The position numbers and the translations under genes were made by a program. Shown here one piece after another: positions 46,518-54,719 of a DNA stretch of 64,000 nucleotides. The notes beneath the pieces were generated by a model. The model was given only the letters and a program-made list of their open reading frames with translations. It had not been told where the DNA came from and did not search any database. Each line of letters starts with the position of its first letter. Within the stretch, counting starts at the first letter, position 1. Where the stretch lies: NCBI GenBank assembly GCA_022760475.1, contig JALEFZ010000021.1, forward strand, positions 1 through 64,000, given 5' to 3'. Source of the DNA: Bacteroidia bacterium (GTDB lineage Bacteria > Bacteroidota > Bacteroidia > J057).

Positions 46518-47082
46518 GATTTACCTGCCTTTCTCTTTTAAATGTTGGACCTAATTTTTTTTTCAGGATTTTTCTGGCCTCTGTTAAATATGCCCTCGAG
46601 GTCGAAGCCCCGAATCCCAGTAATTTTGCTATCTCTTTATGGGGATATCCCTCAATGATATAGAGATTAAAAACTGTCCTAAGTGGATCTGGCAATTCTG
46701 CAATTTTTTCCAGTATGTACTCTGCCTCAAGGTTATTTATTGCATTCTCATCAATGGCGCTATCTGCGGCTTCACTGATGGGAACCTCCCCCACAAATCT
46801 TTTCTCTCTTCTCAAATAGTCCAGACACACATTCACCATTACCCTACGTATCCATCCCTCCAAAGACCCCTTATTTTTAAAGGAATGGATATTTTTAAAG
46901 ACTTTGATGAAACCTTCATGTACCAGATCGTGGGCAATTTCCTTGTCCTTGGCGTATCTGTAGCAAACGAAGGTCATGGTCTCAAAGTATCTTTCATACA
47001 GACGACGTTGGCTCTGCCGGTCTTTTTTCCGGCAGCCTTCAAGCAAGTGCTCGTCGGTGATGGGTATTACCTTGGGGTTCAT
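46510..47082 (-). CDS. ECF-type RNA polymerase sigma factor
   Basis: A 190-residue sigma-70 family factor. Region 2 has FETMTFVCYRYAKDKEIAHDLVHEGFIKVFKNIHSF (about 29-65) and EGWIRRVMVNVCLDYLRREKR. Region 4 holds LPDPLRTVFNLYIIEGYPHKEIAKLLG with helix-turn-helix through the SRAYLTEARKILKK end. It belongs to the common Bacteroidota ECF type. Its stop overlaps the start of the downstream gene by 8 bp, so the two are translationally coupled, as sigma/anti-sigma pairs often are. Its regulon is unknown. Confidence 0.93.
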   Translation of the reverse strand: MNPKVIPITDEHLLEGCRKKDRQSQRRLYERYFETMTFVCYRYAKDKEIAHDLVHEGFIKVFKNIHSFKNKGSLEGWIRRVMVNVCLDYLRREKRFVGEVPISEAADSAIDENAINNLEAEYILEKIAELPDPLRTVFNLYIIEGYPHKEIAKLLGFGASTSRAYLTEARKILKKKLGPTFKRERQVNHG

Positions 47083-47466
47083 GTGCAGGGCCTAGTTTCT
47101 CTACAGACGAAGGGAAGTTTAAAAGTGCTGGGAATAAGTTACCATTTTATAAATTTCCCGACTAGTTTTTATGATAGAATAGCCCAAATCAAAATTAATT
47201 GGGTATTTTAATTCAGAGTTTGGTAGAAACTTTTCAGATTTACCTTTTTTCTTACATAGTTTGTACGAACGAAGCCCTATTGGTTAAAATTGGTCTTTTT
47301 ATGAAGAATTTTTGCCGATACCTTTTTTTCTGTGATTCGTAAAATCTTTAATGAGTAAATAGTTGGATGGTTTGTATAACCAATTTGTGCCAGGTTTACG
47401 TAAAAGTTGCAAGAATCCCTCAGTGACAGTTCGTTCATAGAAGATCTAAACACAAACAACGCTCTT
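47083..47466. other. 384-bp divergent gap between the ECF sigma gene and the OmpA-domain gene
   Basis: No coding region is supported apart from an upstream extension of the OmpA frame (ATG 47407) that lacks signal-peptide character. On the minus strand TAATTTTG at 47190-47197 matches the -7 consensus TAnnTTTG and lies about 110 bp upstream of the sigma gene. No -33 element is visible at normal spacing. Nothing else was recognised. Confidence 0.45.
47190..47197 (-). promoter_or_regulatory. Candidate -7 element upstream of the ECF sigma gene
   Basis: Read on the minus strand this is TAATTTTG, a match to TAnnTTTG. The distance to the start codon (about 107 bp) would imply a leader of roughly 100 nt. 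No -33 match at 19-21 bp was seen. Confidence 0.3.
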
Positions 47467-48846
47467 ATGCATCGCCCATTATCTACTTTAACTTGCCTAA
47501 AATATAGTCCGAACATTTACATTTATCTCTTTCTTGTAATGTTTCTGGTTTTTGCTCCTTTGGCAAAAGCTCAAGACACATTAAATGTCTTTTTTGAAAC
47601 CAACTCTGCAAGAATAGATGAAAAAGAAATGGATCGCCTGGATAATTGGTTGATTGAAACCATTATTCAAAATCAGGATTCCTTTGCAATCTATGGTTAT
47701 ACCGACGACAGGGGATCAGCCGAATACAATAAAAAATTGGCCTACGACAGAGCTTTTGCTGTGAGGACATTTCTGATCAACAATGGTATCCCTTCTCGAT
47801 CTATCACGAGGATAGAAGGAGCAGGAGAAAATGTTCCATTAGCATCTAATGAGACTGAGATTGGCCGAAGCATCAACAGAAGGGTATCTATTCTACACTT
47901 CTCTTATGACCTCAAACTCGCTATCAGAGAGCAAAAAAGCCGGGGGCTAGACAACAAGGAAGCCCTGAAAGAAGCGCAGGCCTTACAGAAAAAGGATGAG
48001 CCTGTAGAAGACGAGGGGAACTCACTTGAGGTAATTGACTTGAATCTTGAAAAAAATGTGGTTGATTGCCAGCAAGAGGCCCGTATCCTAAAAGCAGAAC
48101 ATGGGGTAGAAGTCATACTTGAACCTTGCTGTCTGGATGCAGTTGGACCGGACATAGAGGTGAAAATTACTCCTGTCTTTACCCGTCAGGAAATGGTCAT
48201 CCAGGATGTGCCAACCATGGACGTAGATGGTGATTGCCTGGAGACGGATGGCATTGTGATTGTACAACTGCTGAATTCTTATGGGAAAGCTGTTAGCCTT
48301 CCTGATAGCTGCTTGAAACTGCGGATGCCAGCAACCCAGCAGGACGAAAGGAAACGTATCTACTTTGCAGTATATGGAAATGATAGCTCCGGTTTTGCCT
48401 GGCAGTCCACCTACAACACCCCCGAGTTTAATGTAGACAATGAGCAGGGTTACTATGAAGTAAAACTGGATGTTTCAAGGGCAGTGGCCATTCAGAAAAT
48501 GGTTCCGAATAGCCGAAAATACCGCCATGGACCCAAAATCTGGGTAGATATCAAACCATTTACCCAAAAAAACGCCAGGGTTTATCTATCATCGGATGAT
48601 GTGGTGCTAAGTGGAGTTTGGAGGGAAAAAAGTGCCTGCTACTTTAGGAAAGGATGTATGTCAGATGTGGATGCCTTTGTAACAGTTATTGCGGAGGAAG
48701 ATGATGGCAGTTATATGGTGGCTCATAAAGCACTTAAGACCATCAGGTACAAAGGAAGCTCAGATAAGGGTAGGTATCTGGTAAGAAAGGAAGACTTTGT
48801 AAAAGTATCCGGTGAGGATGCCATTGCAGATATAGTCCGTTTCTAG
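47467..48846 (+). CDS. OmpA-family protein with N-terminal OmpA domain
   Basis: A 459-residue protein when started at ATG 47467 (MHRPLST); the frame is open from 47407. A signal peptide (cleavage near AKAQDT) is followed at once by an OmpA peptidoglycan-binding domain: NVFFETNSARIDEKEMDRL, YGYTDDRGSAEYNKKLAYDRAFAVRTFL and GRSINRRVSI. The OmpA domain is usually C-terminal; here it is N-terminal, followed by a 300-residue region that I do not recognise, with several Cys residues (CQQE, CCLD, CYFRKGCMSD). It should tether to the cell wall from the outer-membrane side. Its function is unknown. Confidence 0.8.
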   Translation: MHRPLSTLTCLKYSPNIYIYLFLVMFLVFAPLAKAQDTLNVFFETNSARIDEKEMDRLDNWLIETIIQNQDSFAIYGYTDDRGSAEYNKKLAYDRAFAVRTFLINNGIPSRSITRIEGAGENVPLASNETEIGRSINRRVSILHFSYDLKLAIREQKSRGLDNKEALKEAQALQKKDEPVEDEGNSLEVIDLNLEKNVVDCQQEARILKAEHGVEVILEPCCLDAVGPDIEVKITPVFTRQEMVIQDVPTMDVDGDCLETDGIVIVQLLNSYGKAVSLPDSCLKLRMPATQQDERKRIYFAVYGNDSSGFAWQSTYNTPEFNVDNEQGYYEVKLDVSRAVAIQKMVPNSRKYRHGPKIWVDIKPFTQKNARVYLSSDDVVLSGVWREKSACYFRKGCMSDVDAFVTVIAEEDDGSYMVAHKALKTIRYKGSSDKGRYLVRKEDFVKVSGEDAIADIVRF

Positions 48847-48866
48847 GACAATTAATGAAACATTTG

Positions 48867-48898
48867 AAGGGGAAAATGGTACCACCCATTATCCCCTT
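48867..48898 (+). terminator. Probable terminator after the OmpA-domain gene
   Basis: AAGGGGAAAATGG (48867-48879) and CCATTATCCCCTT (48886-48898) pair over 13 positions with one mismatch around a 6-nt loop. A TTATT stretch follows. The hairpin begins 20 bp after the stop codon. Confidence 0.65.
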
Positions 48899-48919
48899 TT
48901 ATTATATAACTTAAGTCGA

Positions 48920-48985
48920 CACAAGAGGATTCCTTAGTTCAATAAAGAAGATCCTTCGCAAACTCAGGATGACAGGCTGCGTCTG
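48920..48985. repeat. Possible copy of a dispersed GATCCTTCGC...CAGGATGACA intergenic element
   Basis: The gap before prfB holds GATCCTTCGCAAACTCAGGATGACA-type sequence (48950-48974), with ATCCT/AGGAT half-sites around a 10-nt centre, next to an AGGATTCC stretch. From general knowledge, similar palindromic elements are common between genes in many bacterial genomes, Bacteroidota included. Only one copy is visible in this window, so repeat status is inferred. Confidence 0.45.
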
Positions 48986-49107
48986 GGCTCTATACTTGTT
49001 TCTGGCAATTTGAGTTATTTAGGAGGACATAAAGAAAATTGCTTTTAATTCTAACGCCCAGAGACTATTTTGGGCGAAATTTCTTAATAAATAATCACTG
49101 CAATCCT

Positions 49108-50194
49108 ATGACACAGGATCAAATAAGAGGCCTTCAAACGCGCACCAAAGCGCTGAAGGACTATCTTTGACATTGACAGAAAACTGGCTACGATAGAAGA
49201 AAAAGAAGCCATTACACGCCAACCTGATTTTTGGAATCACGCAGACGAAGCCCAAAAAGTTATGAAGGAAATCTCCAACCTCAAGGTTTGGACTGATGCC
49301 TATCATAAAATTGAAGGGCAATTGGGTGATCTGGAAGTCTTACATGAGTTTTTCAAGGAAGGAGAAGGAACAGAAGAGGACGTAACAGAATCCTATCAAG
49401 CTACCCTGACCGCAATTGAGGAGCTGGAGTTCCAACAGATGTTAGACAAAGAAGAGGACAAACTGAGCTGTATTCTGGAACTGAATGCCGGTGCAGGAGG
49501 AACAGAGGCACAAGACTGGGTTTCCATGATGTCCAGAATGTACCAGATGTATGCTGAAAAGAATGGATTCAAGGCAACTGTAATCAACGAGGTTCCGGGT
49601 GATGCCGCAGGATTCAAAAGTGTTGACATCGAAATTGACGGTTCCTTTGCATACGGCTACCTAAAAGGAGAAAAAGGGGTACATCGCCTTGTCAGGATTT
49701 CGCCCTTCAATGCCCAAGGCAAAAGGCAAACCTCCTTCGCTTCGGTAGACGTTCGTCCTTTGGTAGATGATACCATCGAGGTCGAAATCAATAATGCAGA
49801 GATTGAGCTTTCTACTACCCACTCTTCAGGTAAGGGAGGACAGAATGTGAACAAAGTGGAAACTGCCGTTCGCCTGAAGCACATTCCAAGTGGGATTGTG
49901 ATTTTCTCACAATCCGAGAGGTCCCAGCTCCGCAACAAGGAGAAGGCATTTCAACTGCTAAAATCCAAATTGTACGACCTTGAACTGGAACGACGTCGCA
50001 ATGCCACGGCTGAGTCTGAAGCAGATAAATCTGCCATCGAGTGGGGGTCGCAGATTCGAAATTATGTCTTTCATCCCTATAAACAGATCAAGGATAACCG
50101 TACAGAGTTAAAAACCAACAATGTCCAGGGCTTCATGGACGGTGGGCTGAATGAGTTTATCAAAGCCTATTTGATGAAGTTTGGGAAAGGGTAA
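49108..50194 (+). CDS. prfB: Peptide chain release factor 2, with programmed +1 frameshift
   Basis: The full product is 361 residues, read in two frames. ATG 49108 opens a 20-codon frame ending in CTT followed by an in-frame TGA at 49168-49170. A +1 shift at CTT-TGA-C continues in the frame that runs to the stop at 50194. The shift site matches the RF2 autoregulation site, with an AAGGA purine stretch 5 bases upstream of the CTT. The product has the UGA/UAA-specifying SPF motif (about 198-200) and the GGQ motif (about 243-245) that triggers peptide release. Low RF2 favours frameshifting, so the protein controls its own level. An internal ATG at 49262 would give a truncated protein. Confidence 0.95.
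49150..49171 (+). promoter_or_regulatory. prfB programmed +1 frameshift site
   Basis: The elements are AAGGA (49155-49159) as an internal Shine-Dalgarno-like sequence, TAT, then the slippery CTT-TGA-C (49165-49171). The ribosome pauses at UGA when RF2 is scarce and slips forward one base from CUU to UUU. The same layout is conserved in most bacterial prfB genes. Confidence 0.93.
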
Positions 50195-50247
50195 TCCCCA
50201 AGACATTGATAATTGAATGATAGGTGGTAATTGGAGAAAATGTTCCC

Positions 50248-50883
50248 ATGATGGCAAAAGTATACTATGTATTTGATCCACTTTGTGGATGGTGTTATGG
50301 ATTTTCTCCAATTATTACCTCAGTTTTTCATGCCTACAAGGACAGACTTGAGTTTGAAGTCCTTTCTGGGGGTATGGTAACGGGGGAGAGGGCAGGTCCT
50401 ATGGAACCAGAAACGGCAAATTACATCAGGCAAGCCCTCGGGCGAGTTACCGAAGTTACCGGTACTGAATTCGGGGATGCCTTTGTCAACAATATCCTGG
50501 GTAGTCCTGAAGTTATCCAAGATTCTCTTCCACCTGCAAGTTTGCTCACTGCCTTCCAAGAGGTCCAAGCAGAGAATGCCATCCCCTTTGCATCAGCATT
50601 ACAAAAGAAAATCTATTTCGACGGAGTTGAGCCTACAGACATGGAAAGCCTGGCTGAAATCTATAATGAAATGGGGCTAAATGCTGAAGAAATGCTGGCA
50701 TTAGCCAGGACTGAAAAAATCAAAAAGGCAACCGAAGCCCAATTCGCTCAATCTTCTGCATGGGGAGTAAGAGGTTTCCCAACAGTTATTGGCGAAAAAA
50801 ATGACAATCTCTATTTGTTGACAAATGGTGCCTGTTCGAGGGAAGAGCTGGAATCCAAGTTGAATGCCCTTCTTCAATTGTGA
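50248..50883 (+). CDS. DsbA-family thioredoxin-fold protein (FrnE-like)
   Basis: A 211-residue protein when started at ATG 50248 (MMAKVYYVFDP); ATG 50251 is equally possible, and an upstream ATG at 50224 lacks support. The active site is CGWCYGF (Cys13, Cys16), followed by a helical insertion and the cis-Pro segment GVRGFPTVI near 170-178, as in the FrnE/DsbA group. There is no signal peptide, so it should work in the cytoplasm as a disulfide or glutathione-type oxidoreductase. Its end overlaps the convergent membrane protein gene by 10 bp. It is 53 bp after prfB and may be co-transcribed with it. Confidence 0.85.
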   Translation: MMAKVYYVFDPLCGWCYGFSPIITSVFHAYKDRLEFEVLSGGMVTGERAGPMEPETANYIRQALGRVTEVTGTEFGDAFVNNILGSPEVIQDSLPPASLLTAFQEVQAENAIPFASALQKKIYFDGVEPTDMESLAEIYNEMGLNAEEMLALARTEKIKKATEAQFAQSSAWGVRGFPTVIGEKNDNLYLLTNGACSREELESKLNALLQL

Positions 50884-51617
50884 ACCAAAGGCTTGGGTAC
50901 ATCTTCAATTTGTTTCAATTGACCCATCTGAACAATGGATAAAAAGTGGAGGAAGACTGCCAATGGCATCAGGAAGCCGGGAAGCAAAACGTAAGGCCAC
51001 TCTACGAACTCATTGGAGACCAATGGTACTTCAGAAGCCCAAATTTGTGGGACAAAGGCCGAAGTCATGAAAAGGCTTACCACAATGGTCAGCAAGCATA
51101 GCCCTAAAATATTCCAGACCAGAAGGAAATTGAGGGGAAGCACTTTCCTTTGAAATACGAAGTAAGCCACAATTGGAGCGGTGATTCCAGCCAGGATATC
51201 AAAATTATAGCCTTCAAAGGTAGTGGACTTTGGAATGAATCCTTCCATAAAGGTATAAAGCAAAAGCAGCTCAACGGCAAGCCTGAAGGATTGGGCATAA
51301 ACCACCCAAGAGGGGTCAAGCGCTTTAAGGAGAGGGTGCTTCCGGTTGCGAATCAATACCACTGCAGTGAACAAAAATAAGGGAAGGATGATCATCAGAG
51401 GCATTTTGGGAGGCAAGCTGAAGTCTTGCATAATCCCCAATTGAGCCACCACATATACGTAAGCAAACCAAACTCCTAAGGAAGCTGCCAGGACCAATGA
51501 CCTGTTCCTGATCTTGATTTGTGAAGCTCCCATCTTCCTTTGAGCCAAACTGAAAACCACAACTATGGTTGTAGCCATGATCAGGCTAAGTGCTAAAAAA
51601 CCGATTTCCAGAAACAT
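50874..51617 (-). CDS. Polytopic membrane protein, unknown function
   Basis: A 247-residue protein with about seven membrane helices, starting with MFLEIGFLALSLIMATTIVVVF. Charged loops are short, and one Lys/Arg-rich loop lies near 88-97 (RNRKHPLLKA). I recognise no catalytic motif. The helix count and length resemble small integral membrane proteins with no named family. It is convergent with the DsbA-family gene, overlapping it by 10 bp. Confidence 0.65.
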   Translation of the reverse strand: MFLEIGFLALSLIMATTIVVVFSLAQRKMGASQIKIRNRSLVLAASLGVWFAYVYVVAQLGIMQDFSLPPKMPLMIILPLFLFTAVVLIRNRKHPLLKALDPSWVVYAQSFRLAVELLLLYTFMEGFIPKSTTFEGYNFDILAGITAPIVAYFVFQRKVLPLNFLLVWNILGLCLLTIVVSLFMTSAFVPQIWASEVPLVSNEFVEWPYVLLPGFLMPLAVFLHFLSIVQMGQLKQIEDVPKPLVHN

Positions 51618-51663
51618 ATCTTAAATCTTGGATGGTGATCGTAAGATATGTAAAAAAATGGAT

Positions 51664-52947
51664 TCAAAATTGCTCGACCTGTTCACAGCCCGCCAGGATC
51701 AGTTTTCCATCCTTGGATTTCCTGATGGTATAGTCCTCGTCCACATGGGCATGATGAAATTTCCCTTCTCCGGTAGGATACACCTCGTGTGAAGGAGATT
51801 GGCCCCATTTCATCCAGAATTTTTCATTCTCAAACCATAGTTTGATTTCAAATTCACCTGATTTATAGGAACCCAAATAGGGCTTGCCATCACTGATAAT
51901 GGGATTGGGTTTAATGGGCAATTTTAATTCCTTGCCTCTTAGGAATTCAAGTATGGGATTGCTGATTTTCATCAGGTCCTGAAAGCCATTGTTGGAAAGG
52001 ATGATACAGGAAGTATCGTCCTCAGGATAATGCTCAATGTGGCTTCGATAGCCCCAGTGAAACCCTCCATGACCATAGACTATGTTGCCTTCAATCTCCA
52101 GTATATGCCAACCATAAGCATAGTGGTTGTTGTGCATTTTTCCTGCGGGCACATAGGGGGTAAACATCGCTTTTTGGAGGTTTTCATTCAACAAGGATTG
52201 GTTTTGAAGGCATTTTAGCCATAATGTCAAATCACCTACGGTAGAGTAAAGCCCTCCCTGGGGGTAAAAATTTCGAGCATCAGTGAAAGGGGCCTGAATC
52301 ATATTTCCGTCATCCATGTCGTAAGCCCTCGCTTTTTTGGCGATGACCTGGGTGGGATCGTCCACGCCTGAATGTTCCATCCCCAAGGGCGTAAAAATCC
52401 TCTTCTGAAGGAATTCTCCAAATGATAGTCCTGAAACTTCTTCTATGACCATCCCAAGTAGGTAGTAAGCGGGATTTGAGTAGGAAAACATTTTTCCTGG
52501 TTCAAACATGGGCTCGAACTTCAGGAAAAGTTTTACCCAATTTTCTTTTTGAATGGGGGTGGTAAATATTTCTGATAGTTTTTCACCCTTGGCAAGGCGG
52601 TAATCAGGTAAACCCGAAGAATGGGACATCAGGTGATGAAGAAGAATGCGCCCGTCGATTCGAGCAAAAGATGGCAGGTACTTATTCGCAGAGGTATGAA
52701 TATCAAGTTTTCCATCCTGATGAAGCAATAGAATCCCCATACAGGTAAATGCTTTGGAGAGAGAGGCTATGGGATAACTTGTATCAATCTGATTTTTAAT
52801 ATTAAAAGACCTATCTGCCTCTCCATATGCTGCGCTGATCAGGGGATAATTTCGCTGCGACAACAGTATGCTGCCGCTGAAGGGGAAATTGGCTACATAG
52901 GTATCCAGGAATTGATAGATTTTCTCTATTTGATTTTCGTTGATCAT
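51664..52947 (-). CDS. Beta-lactamase-related serine hydrolase (class C/DD-peptidase-like)
   Basis: A 427-residue serine hydrolase of the class C beta-lactamase/PBP4* fold. It has the SxxK motif SLSK (Ser62, Lys65), a YSN triad (156-158), and a HGGFHWGY motif that replaces KTG near 290. The C-terminal 100 residues form a small beta domain. No signal peptide is visible, so the protein is probably cytoplasmic, which argues against a role in antibiotic resistance. Many such proteins are esterases or peptidases. The substrate is unknown. Confidence 0.87.
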   Translation of the reverse strand: MINENQIEKIYQFLDTYVANFPFSGSILLSQRNYPLISAAYGEADRSFNIKNQIDTSYPIASLSKAFTCMGILLLHQDGKLDIHTSANKYLPSFARIDGRILLHHLMSHSSGLPDYRLAKGEKLSEIFTTPIQKENWVKLFLKFEPMFEPGKMFSYSNPAYYLLGMVIEEVSGLSFGEFLQKRIFTPLGMEHSGVDDPTQVIAKKARAYDMDDGNMIQAPFTDARNFYPQGGLYSTVGDLTLWLKCLQNQSLLNENLQKAMFTPYVPAGKMHNNHYAYGWHILEIEGNIVYGHGGFHWGYRSHIEHYPEDDTSCIILSNNGFQDLMKISNPILEFLRGKELKLPIKPNPIISDGKPYLGSYKSGEFEIKLWFENEKFWMKWGQSPSHEVYPTGEGKFHHAHVDEDYTIRKSKDGKLILAGCEQVEQF

Positions 52948-53049
52948 AATAGTGGATTACCTAATAATAATACATATTGATAACATTTTGAATCGAATTC
53001 GCTTAATTTTACCAAGGACATATTTCCTGAATTCAGAAAGAATAAAAAA

Positions 53050-53946
53050 ATGGAGTACCGACAATTAGGTAGTTCCGAATTAAAAGTAAGTGTAATCGGC
53101 TTGGGATGTATGTCCCTGGGGTTGGATCACAAGCAAAACGAAAGAATTCTTCATGCCGCCTTTGATGGGGGCATTAATTTTTTTGATACCGCAGATTTAT
53201 ATGACGGAGGATTCAATGAAGAATCTATTGGAAAAGCTTTCAAAGGAAAAAGAGATAATATCATCCTTGCCTCCAAGGTTGGGAATCAATTAACTGCAGA
53301 TGGAAAAAGCTGGGATTGGAACCCTTCAAAAAAATATATCAAAGCCTCCATTCACGAATCTCTCAAACGACTCCAAACAGACTACCTCGATCTATATCAG
53401 CTTCATGGGGGGACCATTGATGATCCTATAGATGAGACAATTGAGGCATTCGAAGAACTAAAAAAAGAAGGCTACATACGTCATTATGGCATTTCATCTA
53501 TACGGCCTAATACCATCAGGGAGTGGGTTAGTAGGTCAAATATGGTATCCGTAATGACCCAATACAGTTTACTTGACCGTAGGCCTGAAGAATTTACCCT
53601 GGATTATCTTAATCAGAATGATATTGGGGTCGTCGTGAGGGGAGCCTTGGCCAAGGGTTTTCTAATCGACAAGGAACCCATGGATATCCTCGGCCACACG
53701 GAGGGAAAAGTTGAAAGCATTCAGCAAGAATTGAAAGCCCTGGGGCAAGAATGGAATTCCACAGCTTCACTTGTGCTAAAATTTGTCTTACATAATGACT
53801 CTGTAAGTACCATTGCTGCAGGTGCCAGTTCAGTAAAGCAGGTAGAAGAAAACATCAAAGCCGGAGAGAGTTTTTCATTGACCCAAGAACAGTTTTTAAC
53901 CCTATCAGCCCTTGCTCCTAAGCTTGCATATGAGAAACACCGATAG
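53050..53946 (+). CDS. Aldo/keto reductase
   Basis: A 298-residue (beta/alpha)8-barrel reductase of the YdjG/tas group. The catalytic tetrad is visible: Asp46, Tyr51, Lys76 and His119. The NADPH-binding C-terminal segment has STIAAGASSVKQVEENI near 256-272. It reduces aldehydes or ketones with NADPH in the cytoplasm. The specific substrate cannot be told. It lies divergent from the serine hydrolase gene and upstream of the yggS-like gene, without clear operon spacing (67 bp). Confidence 0.93.
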   Translation: MEYRQLGSSELKVSVIGLGCMSLGLDHKQNERILHAAFDGGINFFDTADLYDGGFNEESIGKAFKGKRDNIILASKVGNQLTADGKSWDWNPSKKYIKASIHESLKRLQTDYLDLYQLHGGTIDDPIDETIEAFEELKKEGYIRHYGISSIRPNTIREWVSRSNMVSVMTQYSLLDRRPEEFTLDYLNQNDIGVVVRGALAKGFLIDKEPMDILGHTEGKVESIQQELKALGQEWNSTASLVLKFVLHNDSVSTIAAGASSVKQVEENIKAGESFSLTQEQFLTLSALAPKLAYEKHR

Positions 53947-54013
53947 TTATTTTGAACTTTCGGGAACATAATTTCCTACAAATAGCTTAAGGCTTCAAAA
54001 ATATATTCTCTAC

Positions 54014-54706
54014 ATGGCAGATGGAGTTGAAATCCAGTCCAATCTGGAAAAAATTAATAAGAAGATAGAAGACGCTTGCGTAAAAGCAGGTAGAAATGCA
54101 GATGAAGTAAAGTTGATTGCTGTTTCCAAGACAAAACCCATGGATTTGATCAGGGAGGCATTCAAGGCAGGGCAGGTGGATTTCGGAGAGAACAGGGTGC
54201 AAGAGCTACGTGAGAAGCATCCCGAATTGCCCGATGGACAGTGGCACCTCATTGGGACCCTTCAGCGAAACAAGGTGAAATATATCGCCCCCTTTGTCCA
54301 CCTGATTCATTCTGTAGATTCTGAAAAATTACTCCAGGAGATTGACAAACAAGCAGGTAAAAATGACCGGGTGATTGATTGTCTACTCCAGATGAACATC
54401 TCGGATGAGGACAACAAACATGGCCTCGGGGAATCCGATGTAGAGGCCATCCTTAGCCATATCGATCAGTATCCAAATATCAGGATAAAAGGATTCATGG
54501 GCATGGCTGAGTTTACAGATGATGCAGAGATCGTTCGCCAACAATTCAGAAGGCTTCGCATAGCCAGGGACTCTTTTAGGGCAAAAGAAAATAGCCAGAT
54601 CCAGCTCGATGAATTGTCTATGGGCATGTCAGGCGATTTTCCAATTGCCATTGAAGAAGGCGCCACCATGGTCAGGGTTGGTAGCGCAATTTTTGGTATC
54701 AGGTAA
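54014..54706 (+). CDS. YggS-family pyridoxal phosphate homeostasis protein
   Basis: A 230-residue PLP-binding protein of the PLPBP/YggS family. The PLP-binding Lys is in IAVSKTKP (Lys39). The family motifs FGENRVQELREKHP, WHLIGTLQRNKVKYI, SVDSEKLLQEI and the phosphate-binding LSMGMSGDFPIAIEEGATMVRVGSAIFG are all present. It buffers PLP and prevents off-target effects of free vitamin B6 in the cytoplasm. Its stop lies 13 bp from the stop of the convergent LPP20/DUF4384-like gene. Confidence 0.93.
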   Translation: MADGVEIQSNLEKINKKIEDACVKAGRNADEVKLIAVSKTKPMDLIREAFKAGQVDFGENRVQELREKHPELPDGQWHLIGTLQRNKVKYIAPFVHLIHSVDSEKLLQEIDKQAGKNDRVIDCLLQMNISDEDNKHGLGESDVEAILSHIDQYPNIRIKGFMGMAEFTDDAEIVRQQFRRLRIARDSFRAKENSQIQLDELSMGMSGDFPIAIEEGATMVRVGSAIFGIR

Positions 54707-54719
54707 AAATTCCTTTGAC

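Noticed and set aside
49168..49170. Reading the in-frame TGA in prfB as a sequencing error or pseudogene
   Set aside because: The CTT-TGA-C context with upstream AAGGA is the known RF2 frameshift site, and the downstream frame encodes intact SPF and GGQ motifs.
51664..52947. Calling the serine hydrolase an antibiotic-resistance beta-lactamase
   Set aside because: It lacks a signal peptide and KTG motif in standard form, and many proteins with this fold are esterases or peptidases. No resistance gene context is present.
52987..53011. A possible promoter before the aldo/keto reductase (TTTG and TAATTTTA)
   Set aside because: The spacing between the two elements is only 13 bp and the -7 match is incomplete.
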